Source of the DNA: Rubritepida sp.
GTDB lineage: Bacteria; Pseudomonadota; Alphaproteobacteria; Acetobacterales; Acetobacteraceae
Assembly (NCBI GenBank): GCA_028291485.1
Contig: JAQGHZ010000762.1
Span: forward strand, 1-15,472
DNA: 15,472 bases
Reading direction: 5' to 3'
Shown: in pieces, positions 6,697-13,878 of the stretch
How the letters are laid out: each line of letters opens with the position of its first letter
Position numbering within the stretch: the first letter of the stretch is position 1
The notes under the pieces: model-generated
Databases searched by the model: none
What the model saw: only the letters and a program-made list of their open reading frames with translations
Told to the model about the DNA's origin: nothing
Translations under genes and position numbers: made by a program

Positions 6697-7002
6697 ATGG
6701 CCAAGACCTCTTCCATCGAGAAGAACAAGCACCGCGAGAAGCTCACGGCGCAGTACGCGAAGAAGCGTGCGACGCTGAAGACCGTGGTGATGGACCGCGA
6801 AGCTCCCATCGAGGACCGCTTCGAGGCGAGCCTCAAGCTCGCGCAGATGCCGCGCAATGGCGCGAAGATCCGCGTCCGCCTGCGTTGTGAGATTACCGGT
6901 CGCCCGCGTGGTAACTACCGGAAGTTCAAGCTTTGCCGCAACATGCTGCGGGATCTGGCCAACAAGGGCCAGCTCCCCGGTGTGGTCAAGGCAAGCTGGT
7001 AA
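6697..7002 (+). CDS. rpsN: 30S ribosomal protein S14 (long, zinc-independent form)
   Basis: A 101-residue protein, the length of the long S14 form. It starts MAKTSSIEKNKHREKL and contains LAQMPRNGAKIRVRLRCEIT, GRPRGNYRKFKLCRNMLRD and the end LPGVVKASW. The short, zinc-binding form has a CxxC...CxxC ribbon; here only two isolated cysteines are present, so this is the zinc-free type. S14 completes the 30S head late in assembly next to S3 and S10. GGAGGA at 6680-6685 is 11 nt before the ATG, slightly farther than usual, and sits next to the hairpin at 6637-6677. rpsH follows after 12 nt. Confidence 0.98.
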   Translation: MAKTSSIEKNKHREKLTAQYAKKRATLKTVVMDREAPIEDRFEASLKLAQMPRNGAKIRVRLRCEITGRPRGNYRKFKLCRNMLRDLANKGQLPGVVKASW

Positions 7003-7014
7003 GGAACCCGGCAC

Positions 7015-7413
7015 ATGTCCATGTCCGACCCGTTGGGCGATCTGCTCACCCGCATCCGTAACGCGCATGGCGCCCGGCAGACGCGTTGCGTCGCGCCCGC
7101 CAGCCGCCTGAAGACCGACGTGCTCGACGTCCTGAAGCGTGAGGGCTATATCCGCGCCTGGCGTGTGGAACCGTTGCGCGCCGGCATCAGCCAGATCGAG
7201 ATCGAGCTGAAATATTCCGAGGGCGAGCCTGCCATCAAGGAAATCGCGCGTGTGTCCAAGCCGGGCCGCCGCGTCTATTCCAAGATCAAGGAGCTGCCAA
7301 AGTTCTACAGCGGCCTCGGTATCCAGATCTTGTCCACGCCTCGCGGTGTGATGAGCGACTCCGAGGCCCGCGCTGCCAATGTTGGCGGCGAAGTCCTCTG
7401 CCGCGTATTCTGA
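7015..7413 (+). CDS. rpsH: 30S ribosomal protein S8
   Basis: A 132-residue protein, the usual length, starting MSMSDPLGDLLTRIRNAHGA. The C-terminal RNA-binding half shows RVSKPGRRVYSKIKELPKF, then GLGIQILSTPRGVMSD and the last segment GGEVLCRVF. S8 is a primary binder of the central domain of 16S rRNA and, in E. coli, the translational repressor of the spc operon. Two in-frame ATGs are close together (7015 and 7021); AAGGA at 7001-7005 favours the first at 9 nt spacing, though 7021 cannot be ruled out. If S8 autoregulation exists here, its mRNA target has to lie elsewhere than the overlapping L24-L5 junction; the hairpin before rpsN is a candidate. Confidence 0.98.
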   Translation: MSMSDPLGDLLTRIRNAHGARQTRCVAPASRLKTDVLDVLKREGYIRAWRVEPLRAGISQIEIELKYSEGEPAIKEIARVSKPGRRVYSKIKELPKFYSGLGIQILSTPRGVMSDSEARAANVGGEVLCRVF

Positions 7414-7426
7414 GAAGGGGGCCGAT

Positions 7427-7960
7427 ATGTCACGCGTTGGTAAATATCCGGTCCCCATTCCTGCAGGCGTCCAGGTCTCCCTGGCCGGCCGCACGCTGGT
7501 GGCCAAGGGCAAGCTCGGCGAGCTCAGGCTCGACCTGACGGATGCCGTGGACGTGGATGTGCGCGAGAAGGAGGTCGCGGTTTCGCCGCGTGGCTCCGAC
7601 ACGCGCAGCCGCACCCTCTGGGGCACGACCCGCAGCCTGGTGAATGGCATGGTGACGGGCGTCTCGACCGGCTTCGTGAAGTCGATGGAGATCACCGGCA
7701 CCGGCTATCGCGCCGCGATGCAGGGCAGCGAGCTCGTGCTGAACCTCGGTTACAGCCACGAGATCCGCTACCCGCAGCCGGCCGGCATCAAGATCACCTG
7801 CGAGAAGCCCACGACGATCAAAGTCGAGGGCACGGACAAGCAGAAGGTCGGCCAGGTCGCCGCCGAGATCCGCGGCTATCGTGGTCCCGAGCCCTATAAG
7901 GGCAAGGGCATCAAGTACGACAACGAAGTCATCCTCCGGAAGGAGGGGAAGAAGAAGTAA
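7427..7960 (+). CDS. rplF: 50S ribosomal protein L6
   Basis: A 177-residue protein starting MSRVGKYPVPIPAGVQVSL. The open frame extends upstream to 7379 inside rpsH, but the ATG at 7427, with AAGGGGG at 7415-7421, gives the family start. L6 has two related domains: the first around residues 1-80 ending TRSLVNGMVTGVSTGF, the second with GTGYRAAMQGSELVLNLGYS and the C-terminal signature RGYRGPEPYKGKGIKYDNE. It sits near the sarcin-ricin loop and the factor-binding site; changes in L6 are known to give gentamicin resistance. Its TAA shares a base with the rplR start at 7960. Confidence 0.98.
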   Translation: MSRVGKYPVPIPAGVQVSLAGRTLVAKGKLGELRLDLTDAVDVDVREKEVAVSPRGSDTRSRTLWGTTRSLVNGMVTGVSTGFVKSMEITGTGYRAAMQGSELVLNLGYSHEIRYPQPAGIKITCEKPTTIKVEGTDKQKVGQVAAEIRGYRGPEPYKGKGIKYDNEVILRKEGKKK

Positions 7961-8322
7961 TGGCCGACAAGATCGCATTGCGGCAGCGCCGCCGGGCTCG
8001 TCTGCGCTACCAGCTGAAGGTCAAGGGCGCCGGTCGCCCGCGGCTATCGGTGTTCCGCTCGGGGCGCCACATCTACGCGCAGGTCATCGACGATGTGGCG
8101 GGCCGCACGGTTGCGGCTGCCTCCACGCTCGAGAAGGATCTGCGCGGCGAGCTCAAGACGGGCGCCGACAAGGATGCGGCGACCACCGTGGGCAAGCTGG
8201 TGGCCGAGCGCGCGATTGCCGCCGGCGTCAGCGCGGTCGTCTTCGACCGTGGGCCCTTCCTCTATCATGGCCGCGTCAAGGCTCTGGCGGAGGCTGCCCG
8301 CGAGGGTGGCCTCTCCTTCTGA
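7960..8322 (+). CDS. rplR: 50S ribosomal protein L18
   Basis: A 120-residue protein starting MADKIALRQRRRARLRYQLK, the arginine-rich N-terminal tail that binds 5S rRNA, followed by RPRLSVFRSGRHIYAQVIDD and the C-terminal FDRGPFLYHGRVKALAEAAR. Together with L5 and L25 it forms the 5S ribonucleoprotein of the central protuberance. Length is close to the normal 117. The ATG overlaps the last base of the rplF stop. The perfect AAGGAGG at 7940-7946 lies in the lysine-rich end of rplF, 13 nt upstream, farther than optimal but supported by coupling. rpsE follows after 18 nt. Confidence 0.98.
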   Translation: MADKIALRQRRRARLRYQLKVKGAGRPRLSVFRSGRHIYAQVIDDVAGRTVAAASTLEKDLRGELKTGADKDAATTVGKLVAERAIAAGVSAVVFDRGPFLYHGRVKALAEAAREGGLSF

Positions 8323-8340
8323 GCCGCGGGGAGATCGAAC

Positions 8341-8970
8341 ATGGCACGTGAACCGCGCAGTGGCGGCGAAGGCGAGAACCGGGGCCGCGGCCGTGGCCGC
8401 GATCGCGACAGCAACCGAGGCCCGCAGCCCGACAGGGACGGCGGCGAGGAGCTGCAGGACAAGCTGGTCACCATCAACCGCGTCGCCAAGGTGGTGAAGG
8501 GCGGCCGTCGGTTCAGCTTCGCCGCTCTCGTCGTCGTGGGTGACCACAAGGGCCGCGTGGGCTGGGGCAGCGGCAAGGCACGCGAAGTGCCGGAAGCGAT
8601 CCGCAAGGCGACGGAGCGTGCCAAGAAGGGCATGATCCGCGTGCCGATGCGCGAGAGCCGCACGCTGCACCACGACGTGGTCGGCGAGTTCGGCGCCGGC
8701 AAGGTGATCCTGCGCTCGGCTCCGGCCGGCACGGGCATCATCGCGGGCGGCCCGATGCGCGCCGTCTTCGAGACGCTGGGCATGGGCGACGTCGTTGCGA
8801 AGTGCACCGGCTCGACCAACCCGCACAACATGGTGAAGGCGACCTTCGCCGCCCTGACGCGGGCGACCAGCCCGCGCGCGGTGGCGAACCGTCGCGGCAA
8901 GAAGGTTTCCGACCTGCTCGGTCCGCGCAAGGACGGCGCCGTCGAGACCGCGGAGGTTCCCAATGTCTGA
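8341..8970 (+). CDS. rpsE: 30S ribosomal protein S5 with Arg/Gly-rich N-terminal extension
   Basis: A 209-residue protein; S5 is usually about 165-190. From residue 36 it is a standard S5: EELQDKLVTINRVAKVVKGG, then RRFSFAALVVVGDHKGRVGW (double-stranded RNA-binding fold), SAPAGTGIIAGGPMRAVFE and STNPHNMVKATFAAL. Residues 1-35 are an extra tail dominated by Arg, Gly, Asp and Glu, with RGRGRGRDRD at about 14-23. S5 helps form the mRNA entry channel and affects decoding accuracy. GGGGAG at 8328-8333 supports the ATG at 8341, and no later ATG precedes the conserved core, so the tail is likely translated. Its 3' end overlaps rpmD by 8 nt. Confidence 0.97.
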   Translation: MAREPRSGGEGENRGRGRGRDRDSNRGPQPDRDGGEELQDKLVTINRVAKVVKGGRRFSFAALVVVGDHKGRVGWGSGKAREVPEAIRKATERAKKGMIRVPMRESRTLHHDVVGEFGAGKVILRSAPAGTGIIAGGPMRAVFETLGMGDVVAKCTGSTNPHNMVKATFAALTRATSPRAVANRRGKKVSDLLGPRKDGAVETAEVPNV

Positions 8971-9151
8971 GAGCAAGCAGACGGTCCGCGTGACGCAGAT
9001 CGCCTCGGGCAACGGCCAGAAGCCGGGTCAGCAGGCGACGCTGGTCGGTCTCGGGCTGAACAAGATCAACCGCTCTCGCGAGCTGGAGGATACGCCCGCG
9101 GTGCGCGGGATGATCCGCAAGGTCGCGCATCTTCTGAAGGTGGAGGGCTGA
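8963..9151 (+). CDS. rpmD: 50S ribosomal protein L30
   Basis: A 62-residue protein, the typical L30 size. Recognisable features are VRVTQIASGNGQKPGQQATL, the GLGLNKINRSRELEDTPAVR segment (L30 pattern of a Gly-Leu-x-(K/R)-(I/L)-x-x turn followed by a conserved D/N-T-P-(A/S)-(V/I)-R-G-M), and MIRKVAHLLKVEG. L30 is a small 50S protein near domain II of 23S rRNA. It overlaps the end of rpsE by 8 nt in a different frame, with GGAGG at 8952-8956 inside rpsE as ribosome-binding site (6 nt spacing). This is the largest coding overlap in the cluster and implies strong coupling with S5 production. Confidence 0.96.
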   Translation: MSESKQTVRVTQIASGNGQKPGQQATLVGLGLNKINRSRELEDTPAVRGMIRKVAHLLKVEG

Positions 9152-9185
9152 CCGCGGCGCGGTCGGACCTCCGAAGGACATGGTC

Positions 9186-9668
9186 ATGAAGCTCAACGAA
9201 TTGCGTGACAACGAGGGCGCGCGGCCGAAGTTCAAGCGGATCGGCCGCGGCATCGGCTCGGGCAAGGGCAAGACGTCCGGCCGCGGCGTGAAGGGCCAGA
9301 AGGCCCGCACCGGCGTCTCGCTGAACGGCTTCGAGGGTGGTCAGCTCCCGATCTATCGGCGTCTGCCGAAGCGCGGGTTCAAGAACATCTTCCGCATCCA
9401 GTACGCCACGATCAACCTCGGCGCGCTGGAGAAGGCGTTCGAGGAAGGTAAGCTGAAGGCCGGCGAGCCCGTCACCGAGGTCAGCCTGCGGGACGCTGGC
9501 GTGGTGCGCCAGGGCAAGAAGTTCGCCGGCGTGCGGCTGCTCGGCAACGGCGAGATCAAGCGCGCCGTGCAGATCACGGTCACCGGCGCTTCGGCGACGG
9601 CGATCGCGGCGATCGAGGCCGCCGGTGGTAAGGTGACGCTCCCGGCGACGGAAGCCGCCGCGGAGTAA
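9186..9668 (+). CDS. rplO: 50S ribosomal protein L15
   Basis: A 160-residue protein starting MKLNELRDNEGARPKFKRIG. There is another in-frame ATG at 9180, but GAAGGA (9173-9178) would lie only one base before it, whereas it is 7 nt before 9186; the family start also matches 9186. Core features: GRGIGSGKGKTSGRGVKGQK (glycine- and lysine-rich extended arm that penetrates 23S rRNA), GFEGGQLPIYRRLPKRGFKN, then the globular domain ending in ITVTGASATAIAAIEAAGGK. The C-terminal tail TLPATEAAAE is slightly long. L15 joins late in 50S assembly. A 94-nt gap follows before secY, with strong potential RNA structure. Confidence 0.97.
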   Translation: MKLNELRDNEGARPKFKRIGRGIGSGKGKTSGRGVKGQKARTGVSLNGFEGGQLPIYRRLPKRGFKNIFRIQYATINLGALEKAFEEGKLKAGEPVTEVSLRDAGVVRQGKKFAGVRLLGNGEIKRAVQITVTGASATAIAAIEAAGGKVTLPATEAAAE

Positions 9669-9673
9669 TTTCG

Positions 9674-9755
9674 GACGCGGGGCGTCTGTCCGCTCTGGAA
9701 CGTGGCGCCCCCGGGCATTATCCATAGGCCCGGGCGCGTGACGCCCGGAGAAGGA
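9674..9755 (+). promoter_or_regulatory. Structured leader of secY: several competing hairpins next to the ribosome-binding site
   Basis: Three pairings are visible in the rplO-secY gap. (a) GACGC/GCGTC, 9674-9678 with 9682-9686, with a three-base loop. (b) CCCGGGC (9710-9716) with GCCCGGG (9728-9734), extendable outward with GCGC on both sides if two C bases bulge, and an 11-base loop. (c) CCGGGCG (9730-9736) with CGCCCGG (9742-9748), with a five-base loop CGTGA. Pairings b and c share bases and cannot coexist. Hairpin c ends in the purine stretch that leads into AAGGA (9751-9755), 7 nt before the secY ATG. GGGCGTC (9680-9686) can also pair with GACGCCC (9740-9746). Inference: a possible switch controlling SecY synthesis. 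There is no T-run, so these are not simple terminators. Confidence 0.45.
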
Positions 9756-9762
9756 TAGACGC

Positions 9763-11118
<1,356 letters not shown>

Positions 11119-11130
11119 CGGGGGATGACG

Positions 11131-11784
11131 ATGAACCTCATCCTCCTGGGCCCACCGGGCGCGGGCAAGGGAACCCAGGCCAAGCGGCTCGAGGAGCGCT
11201 TCGGCCTGGTGCAGATCTCCACCGGCGACATGCTGCGCGCCGAGGTGAGGTCTGGCTCGGCCGTCGGGCTCGAGGCCAAGGCCATCATGGAGCGCGGCGA
11301 GCTGATCCCCGACTCGGTGATCACCGCCATGCTGGCCGCCCGCGTACAGCAGCCGGACGCCGCGAAGGGCTTCATCCTGGACGGCTTTCCACGCACGACG
11401 CCGCAGGCCGAGGCGCTGGACAAGATGCTGGCCGAGAAGGGCCTCGTGCTCGATCACGTGATCGAGCTCAAGGTCGACGACGCGAAGATGGTGGAGCGCA
11501 TCTCTGGCCGCTACACCTGCGCGAAGTGCGGCGAGGGCTACCACGACGTCTTCAAGCGGCCGAAGGTGGCAGGCGTCTGCGACGTCTGCGGCAGCACGGA
11601 ATTCACGCGGCGCGCCGACGACAAGGCCGAGACGGTGGGGGCCCGGCTGGGCGCCTACCACCGGCAGACGGCGCCGCTGCTGCCCTACTATGCCGTGCAG
11701 GGTAAGCTGCGCAGCGTCGACGGCATGGCGGAAATGTGCGCCGTGACGGGTGATTTGGAGAGGATTCTGACCTCGGGTGCTTGA
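11131..11784 (+). CDS. adk: Adenylate kinase with four-cysteine (zinc-type) LID
   Basis: A 217-residue cytoplasmic enzyme that interconverts ATP + AMP and 2 ADP. The P-loop is GPPGAGKGT (residues 7-15); the AMP-binding region has STGDMLRAEV (30-39) and DGFPRT (84-89). The LID (about 122-160) carries two CxxC pairs, Cys130/133 and Cys150/153 (YTCAKCGEGYHDV and GVCDVCGS), as in zinc-binding long-form kinases, rather than the non-metal LID of E. coli. An in-frame ATG at 11125 would add two residues; 11131 is preferred because GGGGG (11120-11124) then has 6 nt spacing and the family start is MNLILLG, but 11125 is possible. It lies 12 nt after secY, the usual alphaproteobacterial position. Confidence 0.97.
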   Translation: MNLILLGPPGAGKGTQAKRLEERFGLVQISTGDMLRAEVRSGSAVGLEAKAIMERGELIPDSVITAMLAARVQQPDAAKGFILDGFPRTTPQAEALDKMLAEKGLVLDHVIELKVDDAKMVERISGRYTCAKCGEGYHDVFKRPKVAGVCDVCGSTEFTRRADDKAETVGARLGAYHRQTAPLLPYYAVQGKLRSVDGMAEMCAVTGDLERILTSGA

Positions 11785-11810
11785 CGGACAGGAGGGGTTG
11801 GGCCTATGTC
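11781..11810 (+). promoter_or_regulatory. Weak candidate promoter for the alpha block, at the adk stop
   Basis: TTGACG (11781-11786), overlapping the adk TGA, matches five of six bases of a sigma-70 -35 box. TATGTC at 11805-11810, 18 nt further, matches only three of six bases of a -10 box, including the leading TAT. The position, at the head of the largest gap in the cluster, is where an internal promoter for rpsM-rplQ would be useful. The -10 match is poor and alphaproteobacterial promoters are loose, so this is only a candidate. Confidence 0.2.
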
Positions 11811-11950
11811 CCCGCCTCTCACGGACGCGGCGTGCCAGGGCACGCTTCGGCCGTGTTTCGCTTTGCTCGATCAGGAAGTATCGCCGCAACCCCGGATTTC
11901 CGGTGGCGCGGTAACCATTTAGGGGCCGCAAGGCCTGCAGGAGCTGGACC
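11785..11950 (+). promoter_or_regulatory. 166-nt leader between adk and rpsM with several small hairpins
   Basis: This is the longest gap inside the cluster. It contains no recognisable gene; in particular I see no rpmJ (L36), which often lies here in other bacteria. Visible structure: GCGTGC/GCACGC (11830-11835 with 11840-11845, four-base loop), CCGG-ATTT-CCGG (11892-11903), and GGCC-GCAA-GGCC (11924-11935), the last closed by a GNRA-type tetraloop and ending 3 nt before the Shine-Dalgarno AGGAG (11939-11943), which is itself inside the palindrome CCTGCAGG (11934-11941). None is followed by a T-run. Inference: a 5' leader that could hold an internal promoter and a translational control element for rpsM; the E. 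coli alpha leader is controlled by S4, but this fold has not been shown to match it. Confidence 0.4.
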
Positions 11951-12328
11951 GTGGCGCGCATCGCTGGCGTGAACATCCCCACCAACAAGCGCGTGGTGAT
12001 CTCGCTGCGCTATATTTACGGCATCGGCCCGAAGAACGCCGAGCAGATTTGTGAGCAGGTCGGCATCCCCGCCGAGCGGCGCGTGAATCAGCTCACCGAC
12101 GACGAGGTTGGCAAGCTGCGTGAGGTGATCGATCGTGATTATCGCGTGGAGGGTGACCTTCGCCGTGAAGTTGCGATGAACATCAAGCGTCTGATGGACA
12201 TGGCCTGCTACCGCGGCCTGCGTCATCGTCGTGGCCTTCCGGTCCGTGGTCAGCGCACGCATACCAATGCGCGCACCCGTAAGGGCAAGGCCGTGGCCAT
12301 TGCCGGCAAGAAGAAGGTGACGAAGTAG
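11951..12328 (+). CDS. rpsM: 30S ribosomal protein S13 (GTG start)
   Basis: A 125-residue protein starting (GTG) MARIAGVNIPTNKRVVISLR, with YIYGIGPKNAEQIC (helix-hairpin-helix-like motif), RLMDMACYRGLRHRRGLPVR and the basic tail GQRTHTNARTRKGKAVAIAG. S13 is in the 30S head and contacts S19, L5 and the P-site tRNA. GTG at 11951 gives the family N-terminus; AGGAG at 11939-11943 is 7 nt upstream. No ATG fits. E. coli rpsM is also known to start with GTG, within the S4-regulated pseudoknot, so the choice of start may have a regulatory reason. It is the first gene of the alpha block, with rpsK one base after its stop. Confidence 0.98.
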   Translation: MARIAGVNIPTNKRVVISLRYIYGIGPKNAEQICEQVGIPAERRVNQLTDDEVGKLREVIDRDYRVEGDLRREVAMNIKRLMDMACYRGLRHRRGLPVRGQRTHTNARTRKGKAVAIAGKKKVTK

Positions 12329-12329
12329 G

Positions 12330-12728
12330 ATGGCCTCCCCCCCGAAGGCGGGTAACCGCCCCCGCAAGAAGGAGCGCAAGAACATCAGCTCCGGCGTGGC
12401 GCATGTTCTCGCGACCTTCAACAACACGATCGTGACCATCACGGACGCGCAGGGCAATGCGATCGCCTGGTCGTCCTCGGGCACGAAGGGCTTCAAGGGC
12501 AGCCGCAAGAGCACGCCCTATGCCGCGCAGATGGCCGCCGAGGATGCGGGCATGAAGGCGCGTGAGCACGGCATGGAGACCGTCGAGGTGATGGTCTCGG
12601 GCCCCGGTTCGGGCCGCGAGTCGGCGCTGCGCGCGCTCCAGACCGTGGGCTTCCACGTGACGGCCATCCGCGACGTGACCCCGATTCCCCACAACGGCTG
12701 CCGCCCGCGCAAGCGCCGGCGGGTCTGA
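12330..12728 (+). CDS. rpsK: 30S ribosomal protein S11
   Basis: A 132-residue protein, near the usual 129. After a basic N-terminal tail (KAGNRPRKKERKNISSG) the core is highly conserved: GVAHVLATFNNTIVTITDAQ, then GNAIAWSSSGTKGFKGSRKS, TPYAAQMAAEDAG, VMVSGPGSGRESALRALQ, and the C-terminal VTPIPHNGCRPRKRRRV. S11 forms part of the platform and the mRNA exit site with S7. It starts 1 nt after the rpsM stop, so translation is probably coupled; an AAGGTGA stretch lies about 12 nt upstream in the end of rpsM. A 99-nt structured gap separates it from rpoA. Confidence 0.98.
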   Translation: MASPPKAGNRPRKKERKNISSGVAHVLATFNNTIVTITDAQGNAIAWSSSGTKGFKGSRKSTPYAAQMAAEDAGMKAREHGMETVEVMVSGPGSGRESALRALQTVGFHVTAIRDVTPIPHNGCRPRKRRRV

Positions 12729-12827
12729 TTCCCAAGGCGGCTTTACGGCCGCCGGATTTCTGCATCGCGAGCATCTCCCCGTCCCGGTTCCAAGCACCGG
12801 GCGGGTCCGCTCCCAGGAGAGACGCAC
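12729..12827 (+). promoter_or_regulatory. Structured rpsK-rpoA gap with two hairpins and the rpoA ribosome-binding site
   Basis: Hairpin one pairs GGCGGC (12736-12741) with GCCGCC (12748-12753) around a six-base loop. Hairpin two pairs CCCG-t-CCCGGT (12778-12788) with ACCGGGCGGG (12796-12805): ten base pairs, one bulged T at 12782 and a seven-base loop. The Shine-Dalgarno AGGAG (12815-12819) follows nine bases later, and the rpoA start codon, a TTG, is at 12828. Neither hairpin has a T-run. No promoter-like pair is convincing. Inference: the gap may set RpoA output separately from the ribosomal proteins of the same message, together with the weak TTG start. Confidence 0.45.
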
Positions 12828-13844
12828 TTGCTCGAACGCAACTGGCAATCACTGATCAAGCCCGAGAAGCTGCAAGTCGAGTCGGGCAGCACGGATCTGC
12901 GTCAGGCGACGCTGGTGGCCGAGCCGCTCGAGCGCGGCTTTGGCCAGACGCTCGGCAACGCGCTGCGCCGTATCCTGCTGTCCTCGCTCCAGGGCGCGGC
13001 GGTCACGGCAGTGAAGATCGACGGCGTGCTGCATGAGTTCAGCAGCCTCACCGGCGCGCGTGAGGATGTGACCGACATCATCCTCAACCTCAAGCAGCTG
13101 GCCATCCGCTACCAGGGCGAGGGCACGAAGCGCCTGCTGCTCACGGCGACCGGCCCGGGCGAGGTGACGGCGGCCCAGATCCAGACGACGGGCGACATCG
13201 AGATCGCGAACCCCGAGCTGGTCATCTGCACGCTGGACGACGGCGCCAAGCTCTCCATGGAGCTCACGGTGCAGGTCGGCCGCGGCTATGTGCCCGCCTC
13301 GATGAACCGCGCCGAGGACGCGCCGATCGGCCAGATCCCGATCGATGCGATCTACTCACCGGTCCGCAAGGTCTCCTACCGCGTCGAGCCGACCCGCGTG
13401 GGCCAGGTGACCGATTACGACCGGCTGGTGCTCTCGCTCGAGACCAACGGCACGGTGGCGCCCGAAGATGCGGTGGCGCTCGCCGCCCGCATTCTGCAGG
13501 ATCAGCTGTCGCTCTTCGTGACCTTCGAGGAGCCGCGCGAGAAGGTGCGCGACGAGGTGCAGGACGACCTGCCCTTCAACCGCAACCTGCTGCGCAAGGT
13601 GGACGAGCTCGAGCTGTCCGTCCGCTCCGCGAACTGCCTGAAAAACGACAACATCGTCTACATCGGCGACCTCGTTCAGAAGAGCGAGCAGGAGATGCTG
13701 CGGACGCCGAATTTCGGCCGCAAGTCGCTGAACGAAATCAAGGAAGTGCTGGCCTCGATGGGGCTCTCGCTCGGCATGCCGATCACCGGCTGGCCGCCCG
13801 AGAACATCGAGGACCTGGCGAAGAAGATCGAAGAGCCGTTCTAA
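12828..13844 (+). CDS. rpoA: RNA polymerase alpha subunit (TTG start)
   Basis: A 338-residue protein. The N-terminal assembly domain spans about 1-235 (ERGFGQTLGNALRRILLSSL, residues 36-55, the dimerisation signature; SYRVEPTRVGQVTDYDRLVL). A linker follows, then the C-terminal domain (about 250-325) that binds UP elements and activators. Arg266 and Asn269 in VRSANCLK correspond to E. coli Arg265 and Asn268, the key DNA-contacting residues. The only start giving the family N-terminus (LERNWQSLIKPEKLQVE) is TTG at 12828, with AGGAG at 12815-12819; no in-frame ATG fits. It lies 99 nt after rpsK. The last codons are followed by an in-frame near-copy of themselves (see 13831-13854). Confidence 0.97.
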   Translation: MLERNWQSLIKPEKLQVESGSTDLRQATLVAEPLERGFGQTLGNALRRILLSSLQGAAVTAVKIDGVLHEFSSLTGAREDVTDIILNLKQLAIRYQGEGTKRLLLTATGPGEVTAAQIQTTGDIEIANPELVICTLDDGAKLSMELTVQVGRGYVPASMNRAEDAPIGQIPIDAIYSPVRKVSYRVEPTRVGQVTDYDRLVLSLETNGTVAPEDAVALAARILQDQLSLFVTFEEPREKVRDEVQDDLPFNRNLLRKVDELELSVRSANCLKNDNIVYIGDLVQKSEQEMLRTPNFGRKSLNEIKEVLASMGLSLGMPITGWPPENIEDLAKKIEEPF

Positions 13845-13854
13845 GAGCCGTTAC
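13831..13854 (+). repeat. 12-bp tandem duplication spanning the rpoA stop
   Basis: AAGAGCCGTT occurs at 13831-13840 and again at 13843-13852, a 12-base period. The first copy is the end of rpoA (codons for Glu-Pro-Phe-stop), and the second begins at the stop codon TAA and keeps the same frame (Glu-Pro-Leu-Leu). It looks like a slippage-type duplication of the last four codons that left the original stop in place. It lengthens the rpoA-rplQ spacer but does not touch the rplQ ribosome-binding site. Confidence 0.7.
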
Positions 13855-13878
13855 TAAGTTCGGCCAGGAGAGAGTTAG

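Noticed and set aside
11781..11972. A 63-codon frame starting with TTG that overlaps the adk stop and runs into rpsM
   Set aside because: It has no suitably spaced ribosome-binding site, no recognisable family pattern and a composition (Arg, Ala, Gly) typical of non-coding frames in GC-rich DNA. A leader peptide cannot be excluded but is unsupported.
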